The notes below the pieces were generated by a model, which saw nothing but the letters and a program-made list of their open reading frames with translations, made no database searches and was not told where the DNA came from. Below are positions 18,468 through 29,500 of a DNA stretch of 64,000 bases, piece by piece. The stretch is taken from assembly GCF_026262505.1 (NCBI RefSeq), contig NC_067204.1:11736522-11800521 (forward strand), given 5' to 3'. Origin of the DNA: Trichomonas vaginalis G3. Its lineage: Eukaryota > Parabasalia > Trichomonadida > Trichomonadidae. How positions within the stretch are numbered: position 1 is the stretch's first letter; each line of letters opens with the position of its first letter. The position numbers and the translations under genes were made by a program.

Positions 18468-20097
18468 TTAGAAAGGCTTGATAATGATCGCGATTCCTCT
18501 GGATTTATTTGTTACATTTTGATTAGCACCCATAGAGGTAAGATATTTTATAACTTCATTATGACCGTATGATTTTGCATAAGATAGTGGAGTATTCCCA
18601 TAATTATCTTTAGCTTCTTTATCAGCTCCAACAGAGATGAGATATTTAACACTTTCAAGTTTACCATTCTTTGATGCTCAAATGAGTGGTGTTCCTCCAG
18701 TTTTATCTTTTGCTTCTTTATCAGCACCAACAGAGATAAGATATTTAATGACTTCAAGATTGCCATTTAATGATGCAAAAAGAAGTGGAGTATTTTCATA
18801 ATTATCCTCTGCTTCTTTATCAGCTCCAACTGAGATAAGATATTTAACAACTTCAAGATTGCCACTAAATGATGCACAAATGAGTGGAGTATTTCCATAA
18901 TTATTCTTTGCTTCTTTATCGGCTCCAACTGAGATAAGATATTTAACAAGTTCAAGTCGATTATTTTGTGATGCAATAATCAGTGGTGTATTTTTTTCAG
19001 CATTCATTGATTCTTTATTACAACCACATTCAATGAGAGATTTAACAAGTCTGGGATTTCCTTTTTCGCATGCTACATGAAGTACATTATTCTGTTTATA
19101 AGCATATTGAGATTGTTGTGTATCGGTCCTTCTCCATAGCCCTGATTCACAAGTTTTTGAAATTAATTTTTGATTTCCATTATTAGAAAGTCGATCAAGA
19201 AAATTGTAGACACTTTTAAAATCATTAAAAGCATTAAGTATTTCTTCAATATCATTATTGTCTCCATTGGTATTTTGACTGAGTTGAGATATTTAGTGAT
19301 TTAATCTCTTTGTCACTTTGTTCTTTTTGATTTGAAACCGTTTGTAATTCTGTTTGGAGTTGTTCTTTTTGATTTGAAACCGTTTGTAAATCTGTTTGGA
19401 GTTGTTCTTTTTGATTTTTAATAGTTTGTAATTCTGTTTGGAGTTGTTCTTTTTGATTTTTAATAGTTTGTAATTCTGTTTGGAGTTGTTCTTTTTGATT
19501 TTTAATAGTTTGTAATTCTGTTTGGAGTTGTTCTTTTTGATTTTTAACAGTTTGTAATTCTGTTTGGAGTTGTTCTTTTTGATTTTTAACAGTTTGTAAG
19601 TCTGTTTGGAATTGTTGTTTTTGATTTTTAACAGTTTGTAATTCTGTTTGGAATTGTTCTTTTTGATTTTTAACAGTTTGTAAGTCTGTTTGGAATTGTT
19701 GTTTTTGATTTTTAACAGTTTGTAAGTCTGTTTGGAGTTGTTGTATTTGTTCGGCTGAATCAGACATCTCATGTTGTATCCGTTTCAAAATATCAATTAC
19801 GCCATCAAGTATTCCAAGTTTCAAGTATCTCTTGATACATTTCAGAAGAGAAACAACTTCTTCGAAATTTTGAATAGAAACATTTGTTTTTCTAGTACAT
19901 TTGTATAAATCATTTGTCTTAATTGTATATGGCGATTGCTTGAGAAGATTAATGAAGTCATTTGCTGTCAAATGTGAAAGTTTTAGGATTTTTATGATAT
20001 CTTCTGTTTCTAACACACTAAAAAGTTTATCATCGTTAATGTAATCGTCCAAGTGAGCTGCAATATATTCAAAATCCTGAACTATTTCTTCGCTCAT
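18468..20097 (-). pseudogene. Ankyrin-repeat protein with long Gln-rich coiled coil; interrupted
   Basis: It starts MSEEIVQDFEYIAAHLDDYI, the same N-terminal domain as the gene at 15997. A coiled coil built of a 13-residue unit (LQTELQTVKNQKE) follows for about a dozen rounds. After a frame break near 19280-19310 comes a linker and five to six ankyrin repeats of the NLEVVKYLISVGADKEAKD kind. An in-frame TGA (18676-18678) stands where sister repeats have a cysteine codon. The frame then runs to TAA at 18468. The first ATG fitting the family is 20097, not the upstream one at 20109. The N-terminal and coiled-coil part alone could be translated (about 280 residues). Confidence 0.8.
19320..19750 (-). 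repeat. 39-bp in-frame minisatellite encoding the coiled coil
   Basis: About eleven head-to-tail 39-bp units each encode 13 residues of the form LQTxLQTVxNQKE. Variation between units is small (V/I, K/S, D/E), and blocks of identical neighbours suggest slippage or unequal exchange. All units keep the frame. Confidence 0.9.
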
Positions 20098-20234
20098 TAG
20101 AATATACAAAATTGAATACTTTACAAATTTTTAAAAAACGTGAAAAATTCTACACTATATTTCAGTTAGTATTCTTGTTCTTAATTTCGAAACAATTCAT
20201 TCCAAATTTTTATTTTGACTTTACAATTTACATG

Positions 20235-20240
20235 TCATTT
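20235..20240 (+). promoter_or_regulatory. Initiator of the SFI1-like gene
   Basis: TCATTT with +1 at 20237, 30 nt before the ATG at 20267. It fits the consensus. Confidence 0.55.
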
Positions 20241-20266
20241 TATTTTACTAATAACGTACACTAAAA

Positions 20267-22314
20267 ATGGATTTTCCAACTATTGATAATCCATTTTATA
20301 GGGAAAGTTTACGTCCACTAAAACCTACTGCCCAGCAACTTAATGATAAACGCTATAAACCAACTGTTGAAGCAATTTACTTACGCAGAAGCGAACAACC
20401 TGAATATAATGTTCCTATCTTACCGAAGGAAGGACGTATTCAAGTACCAGTTCGTGATGGAAAACCAGGTGATCCAAATAGACACGCGGCAAGAGCAATT
20501 AAACAAGATGAAAAACAAGATGAATTTTTCGAATTTCAAGAATATGAACGACAATATAATGAATTAAGATTACGCATTGCTGCTATTCGTGAAAAGTCCA
20601 AAATGTATCCTGTTTGGGCAAATGATAATCCATCAATTCCTGCATCTTTAAATCGAAAATTCGGCGACTTAAATCAACAACTCTTCGCACTCAAAAAATG
20701 CTTTGTTTCTCCAGAAGAAATCATGCTTGACAATACAGCTGCTTTAATTCAGCGATTTTGGAGATCAAAATTACGAAAAAATACATTACGAAAAGCTATG
20801 GAAGCAATTCACAATTACAAAGTTCGTGAACTTCAGCAGACACATCGTTCTTTGAACTCATGGCTTGCTCAAATGGAGTATTCAGATTCCAGAGCTCAGC
20901 AATTCCGTTTTCGCTCTATTTCTAAAGTCTCCAAGTATGCATCCAAGCAATGGATCAAATGGGCTGAACGTGAAGCCTACCAGACAAACAGAAACGAATC
21001 AAAAGCTTTAGATCTCCAACAAAAGCTCACAGAGAAGCGTCATAAGCGCGCTTTAGTACAATGGAAAGAAATAGCTATGGGACCAAGATCCCGCAAAGCC
21101 ATGGCCAAGTGGCGTACTTCCATGGTTCCGAAAATGAAAGCCGAATTAGAGAAAGTTGGTCGGGAAGCCCCACAAGAATACATACCACTTGTCTCAGCCT
21201 ATGTCGAACTCCGCAACCAACATTCATTTCTGTTCAACTTTTTCATTGCATGGCACGCAAGATTTCATTCCAAGTCCCTGCGCGAGACTGTATCAGACAG
21301 GAACGCGGCCATTCTCTATAAGAAGCACTGCCTTACACGCACGTTCAAGTTCTGGCTCACAAATGTCCGTCAAACGAAAGAATTTCTCAAAACCAAAGAG
21401 AAATGGGACAGATACATCAAACTCTCCGCAGCCAGCACCAGCAAAGGATGGCTGTTGTCCGCGCGTTAGTCACAAAGTGGCACGCGTACAGCAGAGACAG
21501 AGTTATCCTCAGACACAAGAGAAAGTCAAATGATGAAAAATTGACACGTGGCACTTTTATCGCTTGGAAAGATACGACACAGAAGCACAGGGAGATGAAG
21601 ATGAAAGCAATTGAGATGTGGAAACGCCACATACAAGATCCGAAAGTTGCCGTTTTCAGGAAATGGAGAATTTACGCGATCAAAAAACGTGCTCAACATC
21701 AAATGGACAATTTATTGTTCCAAAGCGGCCAACAGTGGAGAGCTCGACGTGTTCTTGATGAGGCATTTGCTAAATGGCAACTTGCCTACGGAAAGAACAA
21801 AAACGCTCGAGCAGGAAAAGCTTTGGAACAAAGGAAATGGTATCTCCAATCGACCAAACAAAACACGACGATGCTCAGCGCGGAATACGCAAAAGAAAGA
21901 GAGAAAATTGCAGCGATTGAGAAGAATTTGGGTGATGTCACAACACAGTTCATCCAAACAGAAGATGAAATCGCCAGATTGGAAGATGTCACGACCACTT
22001 GGAAGATTGCTTTGCACGCAATGAAGATGGAATACATCAGATTGGCAACAATTGTTGAAAAATGTGCAACATCAAGTGTCAGGAAGCAGAGAAGAATGTC
22101 TGATGATGATTTCTACGAGAGAATCAACAATGACGACAGATACATGCAAGGTTCCAAATCAAGACTCAACAACTTCAAGACTGCGGACAGAGTTGTTGGT
22201 AAATGGGAAAGAAGAAACTCTGATCCTGAAATTAATCCTCAGGAATACGTCGATTTGAAGCCACCACTGGATGACGCAATCATACAACTCCTTCAATTGG
22301 ACAAAGATATATAA
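20267..22314 (+). CDS. SFI1-like centrin-binding repeat protein, one frameshift
   Basis: Two overlapping frames (20267-21469 and the frame open to 22314) together encode about 680 residues. The N-terminal ~150 residues are Pro/charged. An IQ-like segment follows (AALIQRFWRSKLRKNT), then a series of Trp-bearing helical repeats such as ALVQWKEIA, TFKFWLTNVRQTK, VTKWHAYSRDR, GTFIAWKD, AIEMWKRHI and VFRKWRIYA. This is the Sfi1 pattern, which binds centrin and sits at centrosomes or basal bodies. The end is coiled coil. The frame changes between about 21403 and 21469, as though one base were missing. No homopolymer explains it, and no trichomonad intron signals are visible. It is either a recent pseudogene or a sequence error. 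Confidence 0.7.
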
Positions 22315-22633
22315 TCTATTTAATATTGTTTCGTTTTATTTATAAATCTATTGTTAGATAAATTCAAAAATTAAATTTTATTTTCAAAGATTTTACCACG
22401 AAAATAACAAACTTAATGTTAAACGTGAATTTTTCCATTCATAGATTAGTTTATAATGCCTTAGGTACTAATTTTACAGATTGAAGATATTATTTATTTT
22501 TTTTTTCATGATGGCCTAAGCGTTCAATTATCCAAGAGAATTGAAAAGTTTACACAGAGGATTGAAAATTGTATTAAAAACGGCCACTTGATTTTTCAAT
22601 CTAAAGATATCAATACTACCAATTATTTTTTAC
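22315..22633. other. Convergent 3' flanks
   Basis: AT-rich spacer between two convergent genes. It contains a T-run at about 22497 and nothing else of note. Confidence 0.5.
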
Positions 22634-23652
22634 TTATATAAGAGGTCTTATTTCTGGATTTGGACAATAAATTTCATGCTTCTTGCAAAAATCGATAGTT
22701 GTTTGTACAGGATTTGCATTATATGGCTCTGGTTCTACAGGGTCTATTTCTGGAAGCTCTCCAATATCTGCCCATAGCTTTGTCCAGTCTTCCTTGAGAA
22801 GTGAAGGATTTTCCATGAATTTTCCTGTAGATTTAAGAATTTGGATCCATCTTCCGCTATATTTCAAAGGACCGAGTTTCCCATCCACATCAGCAACTAT
22901 AAACCAATCATTGCGCGTTGGTTTTGGAAGAGCAAGGAAATTCGTATTTTGATTAATTTGAGCACGGAAAACAATATGATGATGAGATGCAAACCAAGTG
23001 GATGGTTTGAGATGATCTATAAGCTTCAAACCCATTGGCAATCCAAAGAGATTTTTTTATCTGATTCAATTAAATCTGGCCTTCTGTTTTGAAGGTATTT
23101 TCCTCCAAATTTCAATGGAATTTTTGATGGCCAATCATGAGAAAGCATAATTTGAGTTGTTTTAAGACCAAAGAGTTGGAAATCTGAGAAAGCACGAAAG
23201 CATATGCTGAATGCATATCCAATTTTTCTGAGTGGGAATTCTTCATTAACTGGATCATAATAGTTAGATTCTTTATACAATCCACTTATTCCTGAAATTA
23301 AAATATCGCCAACAATGACATGAGCAGCACGACCTATATAAAAACAGTTTGGAGCAACCCATCCACCGAATGGGAGTTGATGGAATAAATCTGATGCTTC
23401 ATGATTGCCACCAATAATTATTGTTAAACAAGGCAATGACCTTTCACCATTATAAATCTTATAAAATGATCCTAATATATGATACTTTTGTGGTGCAGTA
23501 AATGATTTCATATCCTCTTCATTACGGAATGTTTCGCAATCACCTGTTACCAAAATCAGCTCAATTTTATTACCATCTTCGATCAGGGCATTAACCGTAT
23601 CAATGAGCTTATCCCATTCACCATGAAGACAGCCTGTTACAAAGACTTTCAT
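22634..23652 (-). CDS. DBR1: RNA lariat debranching enzyme DBR1, one frameshift
   Basis: DBR1 cleaves the 2'-5' bond of excised intron lariats. The first frame shows the calcineurin-type metallophosphoesterase set of this family: VTGCLHGEWDKL at residue 5, VTGDCETFRN, GGNHEASD, LPFGGWVAPNCFYIG, ISGLYK and LSHDWP. The second frame adds HLKPSTWFASHHHIVFRA with the late histidines, then the DBR1 C-terminal domain. The two frames meet at a run of seven A (T7 at 23052-23058 on the plus strand). The surrounding frames read as one family-consistent protein if the run had one more base, so this is a slippage mutation or a sequencing error. The initiator is present, which favours a live gene. Total length is about 339 residues. 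Confidence 0.85.
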
Positions 23653-23654
23653 AC

Positions 23655-23660
23655 AAATGA
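23655..23660 (-). promoter_or_regulatory. Initiator of DBR1
   Basis: TCATTT on the minus strand with +1 at 23658, six nt before the ATG at 23652. Confidence 0.7.
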
Positions 23661-23732
23661 TTTTTGCCTCATTTAATTTAAAAAAATATCTTGGACTAAA
23701 TTTTCAAAATATGATCGAAAATTGTAGTTATG

Positions 23733-24677
23733 TTGCATGCTAAGATCAGTCATAATGTAAACCTCTCAATTTTATTGTTGTGGGAAGTATCTCAATTCCT
23801 TCAAAAAAATTGAAAAACTATTTAATTTTAAAAATATAATACTTTTAATTAGTTAATTAATTGGAGATATTTTTAAAAAAATCACTTTTGATCATACTTT
23901 TGAGAACTTTAATTAAAAAAATATATTCAAAAATATCCAGGATATCAAGAGGGAATTGTTCCTTATGAGGTATATAGTTATGATGTATACCTCATAAGGA
24001 ACAATTCCCTCCTTAAAATGAGAAACTTGTTCGAAATCGTTTATCATTTCGAACAAGTTTTCTCGTTTTTAATAGGAAACTAAAGGCTATGAGGCACTGA
24101 TTATATATTAGTGCCTCATAGCCTTTAGTTCCTAATAGATAGCTGGGGAACTTTCTCCAAATGATAAGTTATTCAGAGAAAGTTTCCCAGCTATCAAGAG
24201 GGAATTGTTCCTTATGAGGTATATAGTTATGATGTATACCTCATAAGGAACAATTCCCTCCTTAAAATCGTAGACAATTTTATACTTATTAATCAACCAT
24301 TCAAAATCATATTCCTCTGAAAAGTTATTTTATTAAAAATTTAGAATTTTAATAAATATAGAGTTTGAATTTCATACAATACCTATATATTTTCAATAAT
24401 GGAATTTGAAAACCATTCTCAAAAGTTCTCAGAAAACCTTTTTTTCATTAATTTTAAGAAATCTGAGTATTAAATTAAGTGATAAATTCGTTTGACACTA
24501 CTTTAATTTTTAAATTCAAAAAATTATATGTGCTTCTTAAAATGACTCAAAAAAATTTTATTATAAAATAATATATAATATTAAAAATCCCACAACATTT
24601 TTTTACTTTACATAATCGTACTTCCTCGACGATTAATTTCCACTCAATTTCTATCATTGACCGAACTTAGCATGCAA
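23733..24677. mobile_element. Hairpin-array TIR element, copy 2 (945 bp)
   Basis: This is a full copy in the same orientation as the one at 12538, with ends TTGCATGCTAAG and CTTAGCATGCAA. The five hairpins are at about 23949-24260, the first and last again being identical 63-bp palindromes (23949-24011 and 24198-24260). Differences from copy 1 are a handful of A/T-run length changes and about three substitutions. It lies between DBR1 and a gene-free stretch. No target duplication was found. Confidence 0.9.
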
Positions 24678-25061
24678 CAAAACAACCATGTTTTAAAAAA
24701 TTATAGATAACGAGATATTTGATACTTAATATCAATAAATTTTGAATGCCCTCTCAAAAATTGAATGGACGTCGGTCAACCCTTAATTTATTTTGAGGTA
24801 TATGAGATTTCTTGAGACACTTGAAAATAATAATAAACATAAACAAATGTGAAGATGATTATCTACATTAGGCAATAGAATGTAATGCTTTGAACCAACT
24901 ATTTATAATAATGATAATAAAAATGTTTAGCATTCAGTAATACACGCCATGCATTCATATGGATATTAAATCAAACTTTAGATTTATAAATTAGATGTAA
25001 TGATAATTAAATAAACAGTAATATATATATTTACAAATGGAAAAACAATCAAACAATATAT
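24678..25061. other. Gene-free stretch with the right 18-bp inverted repeat
   Basis: AT-rich. It contains the inverted partner of the 9150 repeat at 24771-24788 and otherwise nothing recognised. It also holds the 3' flank of the minus-strand gene that follows. Confidence 0.5.
24771..24788 (-). repeat. Right copy of the 18-bp inverted repeat pair
   Basis: GTCGGTCAACCCTTAATT is the exact reverse complement of 9150-9167. See that entry for the possible reading as element ends. Confidence 0.8.
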
Positions 25062-26459
25062 TTATCTAAACTGAACAGGAAGATTTTGCATCAGACCTCT
25101 TGGTTGAACTGTTTGCTTCAGGACTTGTTTCAAATGTCTTAATACTTTAATTAATTCCTCGTAAAGCAAGAAATGTTGGAAAGTTTCCTTCGAAACTCTT
25201 TCTTCAGTCAAAATGAAGTTCAATTCTACTTCAAACTCATTCTTTACCATCAATGCAGCAGCAGGGAACTTCGTACACATGTAATCTACGAACCAAATGT
25301 GGTCATGGAATGTATAAGCAATGATATCATTAACTTGTGTCTCTTTCAAAAGATATCCGAGTTGTACAGTCATAAATGCAATGGTATGCAATGCTCCTCT
25401 TATTATATCATCTGCTTCTTCAGTAATAATGGCTTGGAATAGAGTTTGAGCAGTATTTGACATTTTTCGAACAGAAATATTTGATAAACCATAGAGATGA
25501 TAGCAAAGAGATGGAACAGCCATTTCTACTGCTTGCAGTTCTGTCATGTACTTCTCCTGGTTTGTGTTTTTGGTAATGAAAAAGCTAGTGCGCTTTGGTT
25601 GCGAAATAATGAAATATTCAACTTTGAAACATGAGCGAAGAAGCGTTTTGAAGTGTTCTCCGCTGTTGAATGATATCAATCTGAGTGCATCATGCACAGA
25701 TGCTGATCCGCGAAGGTAAAATTGAAAAGTATCTAAAATGGTCTTAATTAATTGGACTTGTTGAACGCGGCTGCTTGTAATTTGTGGTGGTACTGAATGA
25801 TAATCACTCAGGAATGATAATGTGTCCATTAAATATTGGACAAGATAAGAAGATTGGAAAAATATGATTCTAATGGCAAAATATTGGTTGGAAATCTCTT
25901 CTAACTCTGCCATAGCTTTCATTCTTGATTCATGGACTGTTTCATGAATAACATGAGATGCAATTTTATTAAATTTCTGAACATAGTAGTTATGTAAGGA
26001 TATTTCCTTGCCGTCTATAGTAATGAGTCGGATTTCATCTGGTTCTTTTGTTCCAGAATCTCTTTGAACAATCTTATGTCTTTTTGCGTTTTCAACTGAG
26101 TTTGAGAGCCTCCAGTATAAGTCTGTACCTGTTTCGAATGTGTAAAGAGCGTGATATAAGCCATCAACGCATATAATAATTCTATGTGGTTTGTATTCTG
26201 GATATAATCTAAAAGTTTCTGGTGTTTCGTGGTCTGAATCAATCTCCATGATATCCCATAGCTTGCAGAATGGTTCTGGGACTACTTTCGCGTTAAGATC
26301 GTAGATATATAAATGTAAATCTGTGATAACAATAAACTGTAGGGAATTTTTGAAAGAACAACCAACGACATCATAGTAAATCACATGGTCATAGAACTCG
26401 TTACCAAAAAGTTGCTTAATTTGTGTTCCCCATCGAGTACGACGGCCACTTTCATCCAT
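25062..26459 (-). CDS. Conserved hypothetical protein, 465 aa
   Basis: An intact gene starting MDESGRRTRWGTQIKQLFGN, with its start 139 bp from the divergent TOR-like gene. The first ~130 residues look beta-rich (LQFIVITDLHLYIYDLNAK and later HRIIICVDGLYHALYTFE), perhaps a PH/GRAM-like fold. The rest is mainly helical with several hydrophobic helices but no convincing membrane segment. The N-terminal pattern loosely recalls the uncharacterised animal C12orf56 family, but I am not sure of that. It is not secreted and has no recognisable catalytic motif. Confidence 0.7.
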   Translation of the reverse strand: MDESGRRTRWGTQIKQLFGNEFYDHVIYYDVVGCSFKNSLQFIVITDLHLYIYDLNAKVVPEPFCKLWDIMEIDSDHETPETFRLYPEYKPHRIIICVDGLYHALYTFETGTDLYWRLSNSVENAKRHKIVQRDSGTKEPDEIRLITIDGKEISLHNYYVQKFNKIASHVIHETVHESRMKAMAELEEISNQYFAIRIIFFQSSYLVQYLMDTLSFLSDYHSVPPQITSSRVQQVQLIKTILDTFQFYLRGSASVHDALRLISFNSGEHFKTLLRSCFKVEYFIISQPKRTSFFITKNTNQEKYMTELQAVEMAVPSLCYHLYGLSNISVRKMSNTAQTLFQAIITEEADDIIRGALHTIAFMTVQLGYLLKETQVNDIIAYTFHDHIWFVDYMCTKFPAAALMVKNEFEVELNFILTEERVSKETFQHFLLYEELIKVLRHLKQVLKQTVQPRGLMQNLPVQFR

Positions 26460-26598
26460 GTCTGTTTTAAATTAAAAAAAAAATTCAAAACAACTTTTTT
26501 TATTTAAAAAAATACTTTATTGGATACTCATTAGCCAACGTTTTTTTTTATGAAAAAAAATTTTCTGAGAAAGCAGAAATAGCAACAATTTCTGTTCA

Positions 26599-29500
26599 AT
26601 GTTTATCGCAAATGCTGATGATCCTGTAGGACAAGCAGTTTGCGCTCTCATTGAAAAGGCAGTTCCTTCAAATCAGTCCTTGAAGGAAGAAGAATTTGAT
26701 TACTATGTCGAAGATTTACAAGATCAAATCATCACACACTTCAACTATCATCGAATTCAAGAAGTTCCTGAGTTTATCGACTCAATGTTGAGTACAACTA
26801 TGTCAGGTGCTAAGACAGATGATAAGAAGAGGCGATATGCGGCCGCAGTATGTTTAGCAACTCTTATTAGCCTGTTTCCCTTCGACGATCTAATCCCGCA
26901 ATTCGAGCCCATCATCATGCAACTTCTACGGCCTGGATTCAAAAGACTCGTCGTCGTTGGCGCTAAAGTTGTAGGATATCTTGGTGGCCTTACAGGACAA
27001 AACAGAAATCACTTAATTAAGATCCTCGCCGAAAAGAACGCCGCTCTGTTGTCTGCTCCTAACCAAAGACCAGAAAATCTTTTCACAGCCGCGATTATTC
27101 TCAAAGAAGTCGCGACTGCCGCGCCAGAACACATATTCGTCCTCACATCGCAATACTTCATCAAAATGATATACTGTGGGTTATACTCACATGATTCAAA
27201 TGTGAGAGATATCTGTGTAGATATAGTCGAAACTCTATTTACATCACAGGCAGCGTCTGTTGGCGTATTCTTCTTAACTGATATCCTTGAGAAGATGCGC
27301 TATCAGTCTGTTGAAAGACTCTCGAGAGAAAAGAATGATGATGACTTAATTTCATGTTTTAAGCTTCTTCAAATCCTTCTCCGTCAAAGACCATACATCG
27401 ACCCTGATCTTACAGCAAGATATTTGATTCCAACTTGCTCAAGACTTGTTACATCTCCAAATTTCGAAATAATGAATTACGCAATCGTTACAATCATGTT
27501 CCTTCACGAAAGCGAGATTTACGTTACAGATCCTTACGTCATACAAACGATTATGAAGCAATTATTCGATGTTACATTAAAATACGGAAAAATGATCGAA
27601 CCTTTATTTACAAAAGTCATTCACACATATCCAGAATATGTTCGAAAAGAATTACAGCAATTAATTGACTGGTTTGGAGTCTTTATGACCACATTACCTA
27701 AAAATGCATCATTTATTTTAGTTTTCCAATTAGTTGTTGCATCAATTGACGTTGTTACAGATCAGAAACAGCTTTCCCACCTTCTCGAGCTTGTAAATCA
27801 ACTCATGTCCAATTCATCGATGCCAACTCCGATTCACATGCTTCTACAGTCTCTCAACCAGCATCATCCCAACTGGGATCGCGAACTACACAACTACAAG
27901 AAGTTCTTGGTCCGTTTAATCCACGAGGAAATGGGTGGTCCGTATCAAAGATGGGAAGTCACTGTTATTTCACTTAACGCTATCGACCAACTTAACGACT
28001 TGAGTTATCCGGATGCTGTTGTCCTCCATTCTTTGGTTATGGCCTTAATAAATTCTCCAGATTGGCAAGTAAGAGAAAGAGTGGCCTCTTCTGCCCTCCA
28101 TCTCTTCAAGAACCATATAGATAAGATGCCGCTCGAGACGATGATGAAATTGGTCGACCTCGCTGTTTATGATTCCGTCAGATCTGTCAGAAAGAAATCA
28201 CTTTTCGCCTTCAAACCAAATGTGTATAAATATTTGGCCCAACCTGAGATCATTTGGAAGTTCTCCAGACTCATTTACGATGAATCATTCGGAGTTAGGA
28301 AGCACGCCATTGAAATCCTTGGCGCATTGGTACCTAGAACATCAGCATCCATCCTCCGTGAACTCCTTTTGACCACATTGAGACAACTTCCCAACAAATA
28401 TAATCCAATTATTCCTCCCCACATTTCTGACATATTCCCTGAGCTTATCTCTGCTTCTGAGCCTATCATATACTTGTACGCCGATGCAATTTTCCAGAGA
28501 TTCCTCAAAATGTTGAATGAAAGGTTTAGTCAAACAACATTCAAGGATCCATCATTAGTTTATATGAACAGCGCCCAACTTAGAGATATTGATGGCTCAT
28601 TGATCAAGTCTCTTTCCCATTTGAACGAACTTTGCCCTGATATTGTCTTATCCGGACCAGTTATCAACGTTCTCTCCAAAGTTCTTGCACTTCCTGTCCA
28701 CCCATGGACCAAAGCTCATGCTCTTAAAGCTTTAAGATGCATCGCCCAAGGCGAATATGATATCTCATTTGTATGGAGGGATCATTTCAATTTAATTGAG
28801 TCAGTCATCAAGATTATTAGAGAGAATGCATCTCTTAAGCTTGTTACTCTCTCATTGAAGCTCCTTGGTTCAATTTCCGCTTGTTCAATGCCAACAATGT
28901 TGAATCCAAGCTCCAGGAAGAACATTTTCATATTCAGAAGCTTCTTCTCAGGATTAAATGAGTTCAAGAACTTCTTTATTAAGAGATATTTCACAGAATT
29001 ATTAGATATCCTTTCCGAACCAATGATTGATACAAAGCGCGAGACAATTGCAGGCGTTTTGACCCAATTGTTCGTTGCTGATCCCGATTCCGTCGCAAAT
29101 TATTTGACTCCATTCTTTAATGTCTTCTTGCCGATGTTCCCCAACACTTCCATCTCAACCCTGAGGAAGTTCTTCGACTACCTGACCGTTATCGTTAAAT
29201 TGGCCGGTCGAATGATTTCACCTCACGCAACGAGTGTTTTCGTTGCCATTGAAAATCACTGGCAGCAACAATTAACTGTTGAAGGTTCTCATGTTATTTC
29301 CGCTCTTATTGAAGCAACACATGGACAATGCGACTCAATTCTTCACTTGGTTGTTCCAATCTGTTTCCAATTGATCAGATTCAAGAAACAAGGCCATTCC
29401 GAGCTATTCAGGTTGTTAAGAGCCGCTGCAGATTACACACCAAGTTATTTGAAGACAATTATCGAAGGAATTGCAGAATTGGCCCAATCTCCTGAGACAC

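Noticed and set aside
9150-24788. A single giant transposon of 15.6 kb
   Set aside because: Only 18 bp match at the ends, no transposase or target duplication is visible, and a third partial end lies at 10963. It is kept as a finding, not as a feature.
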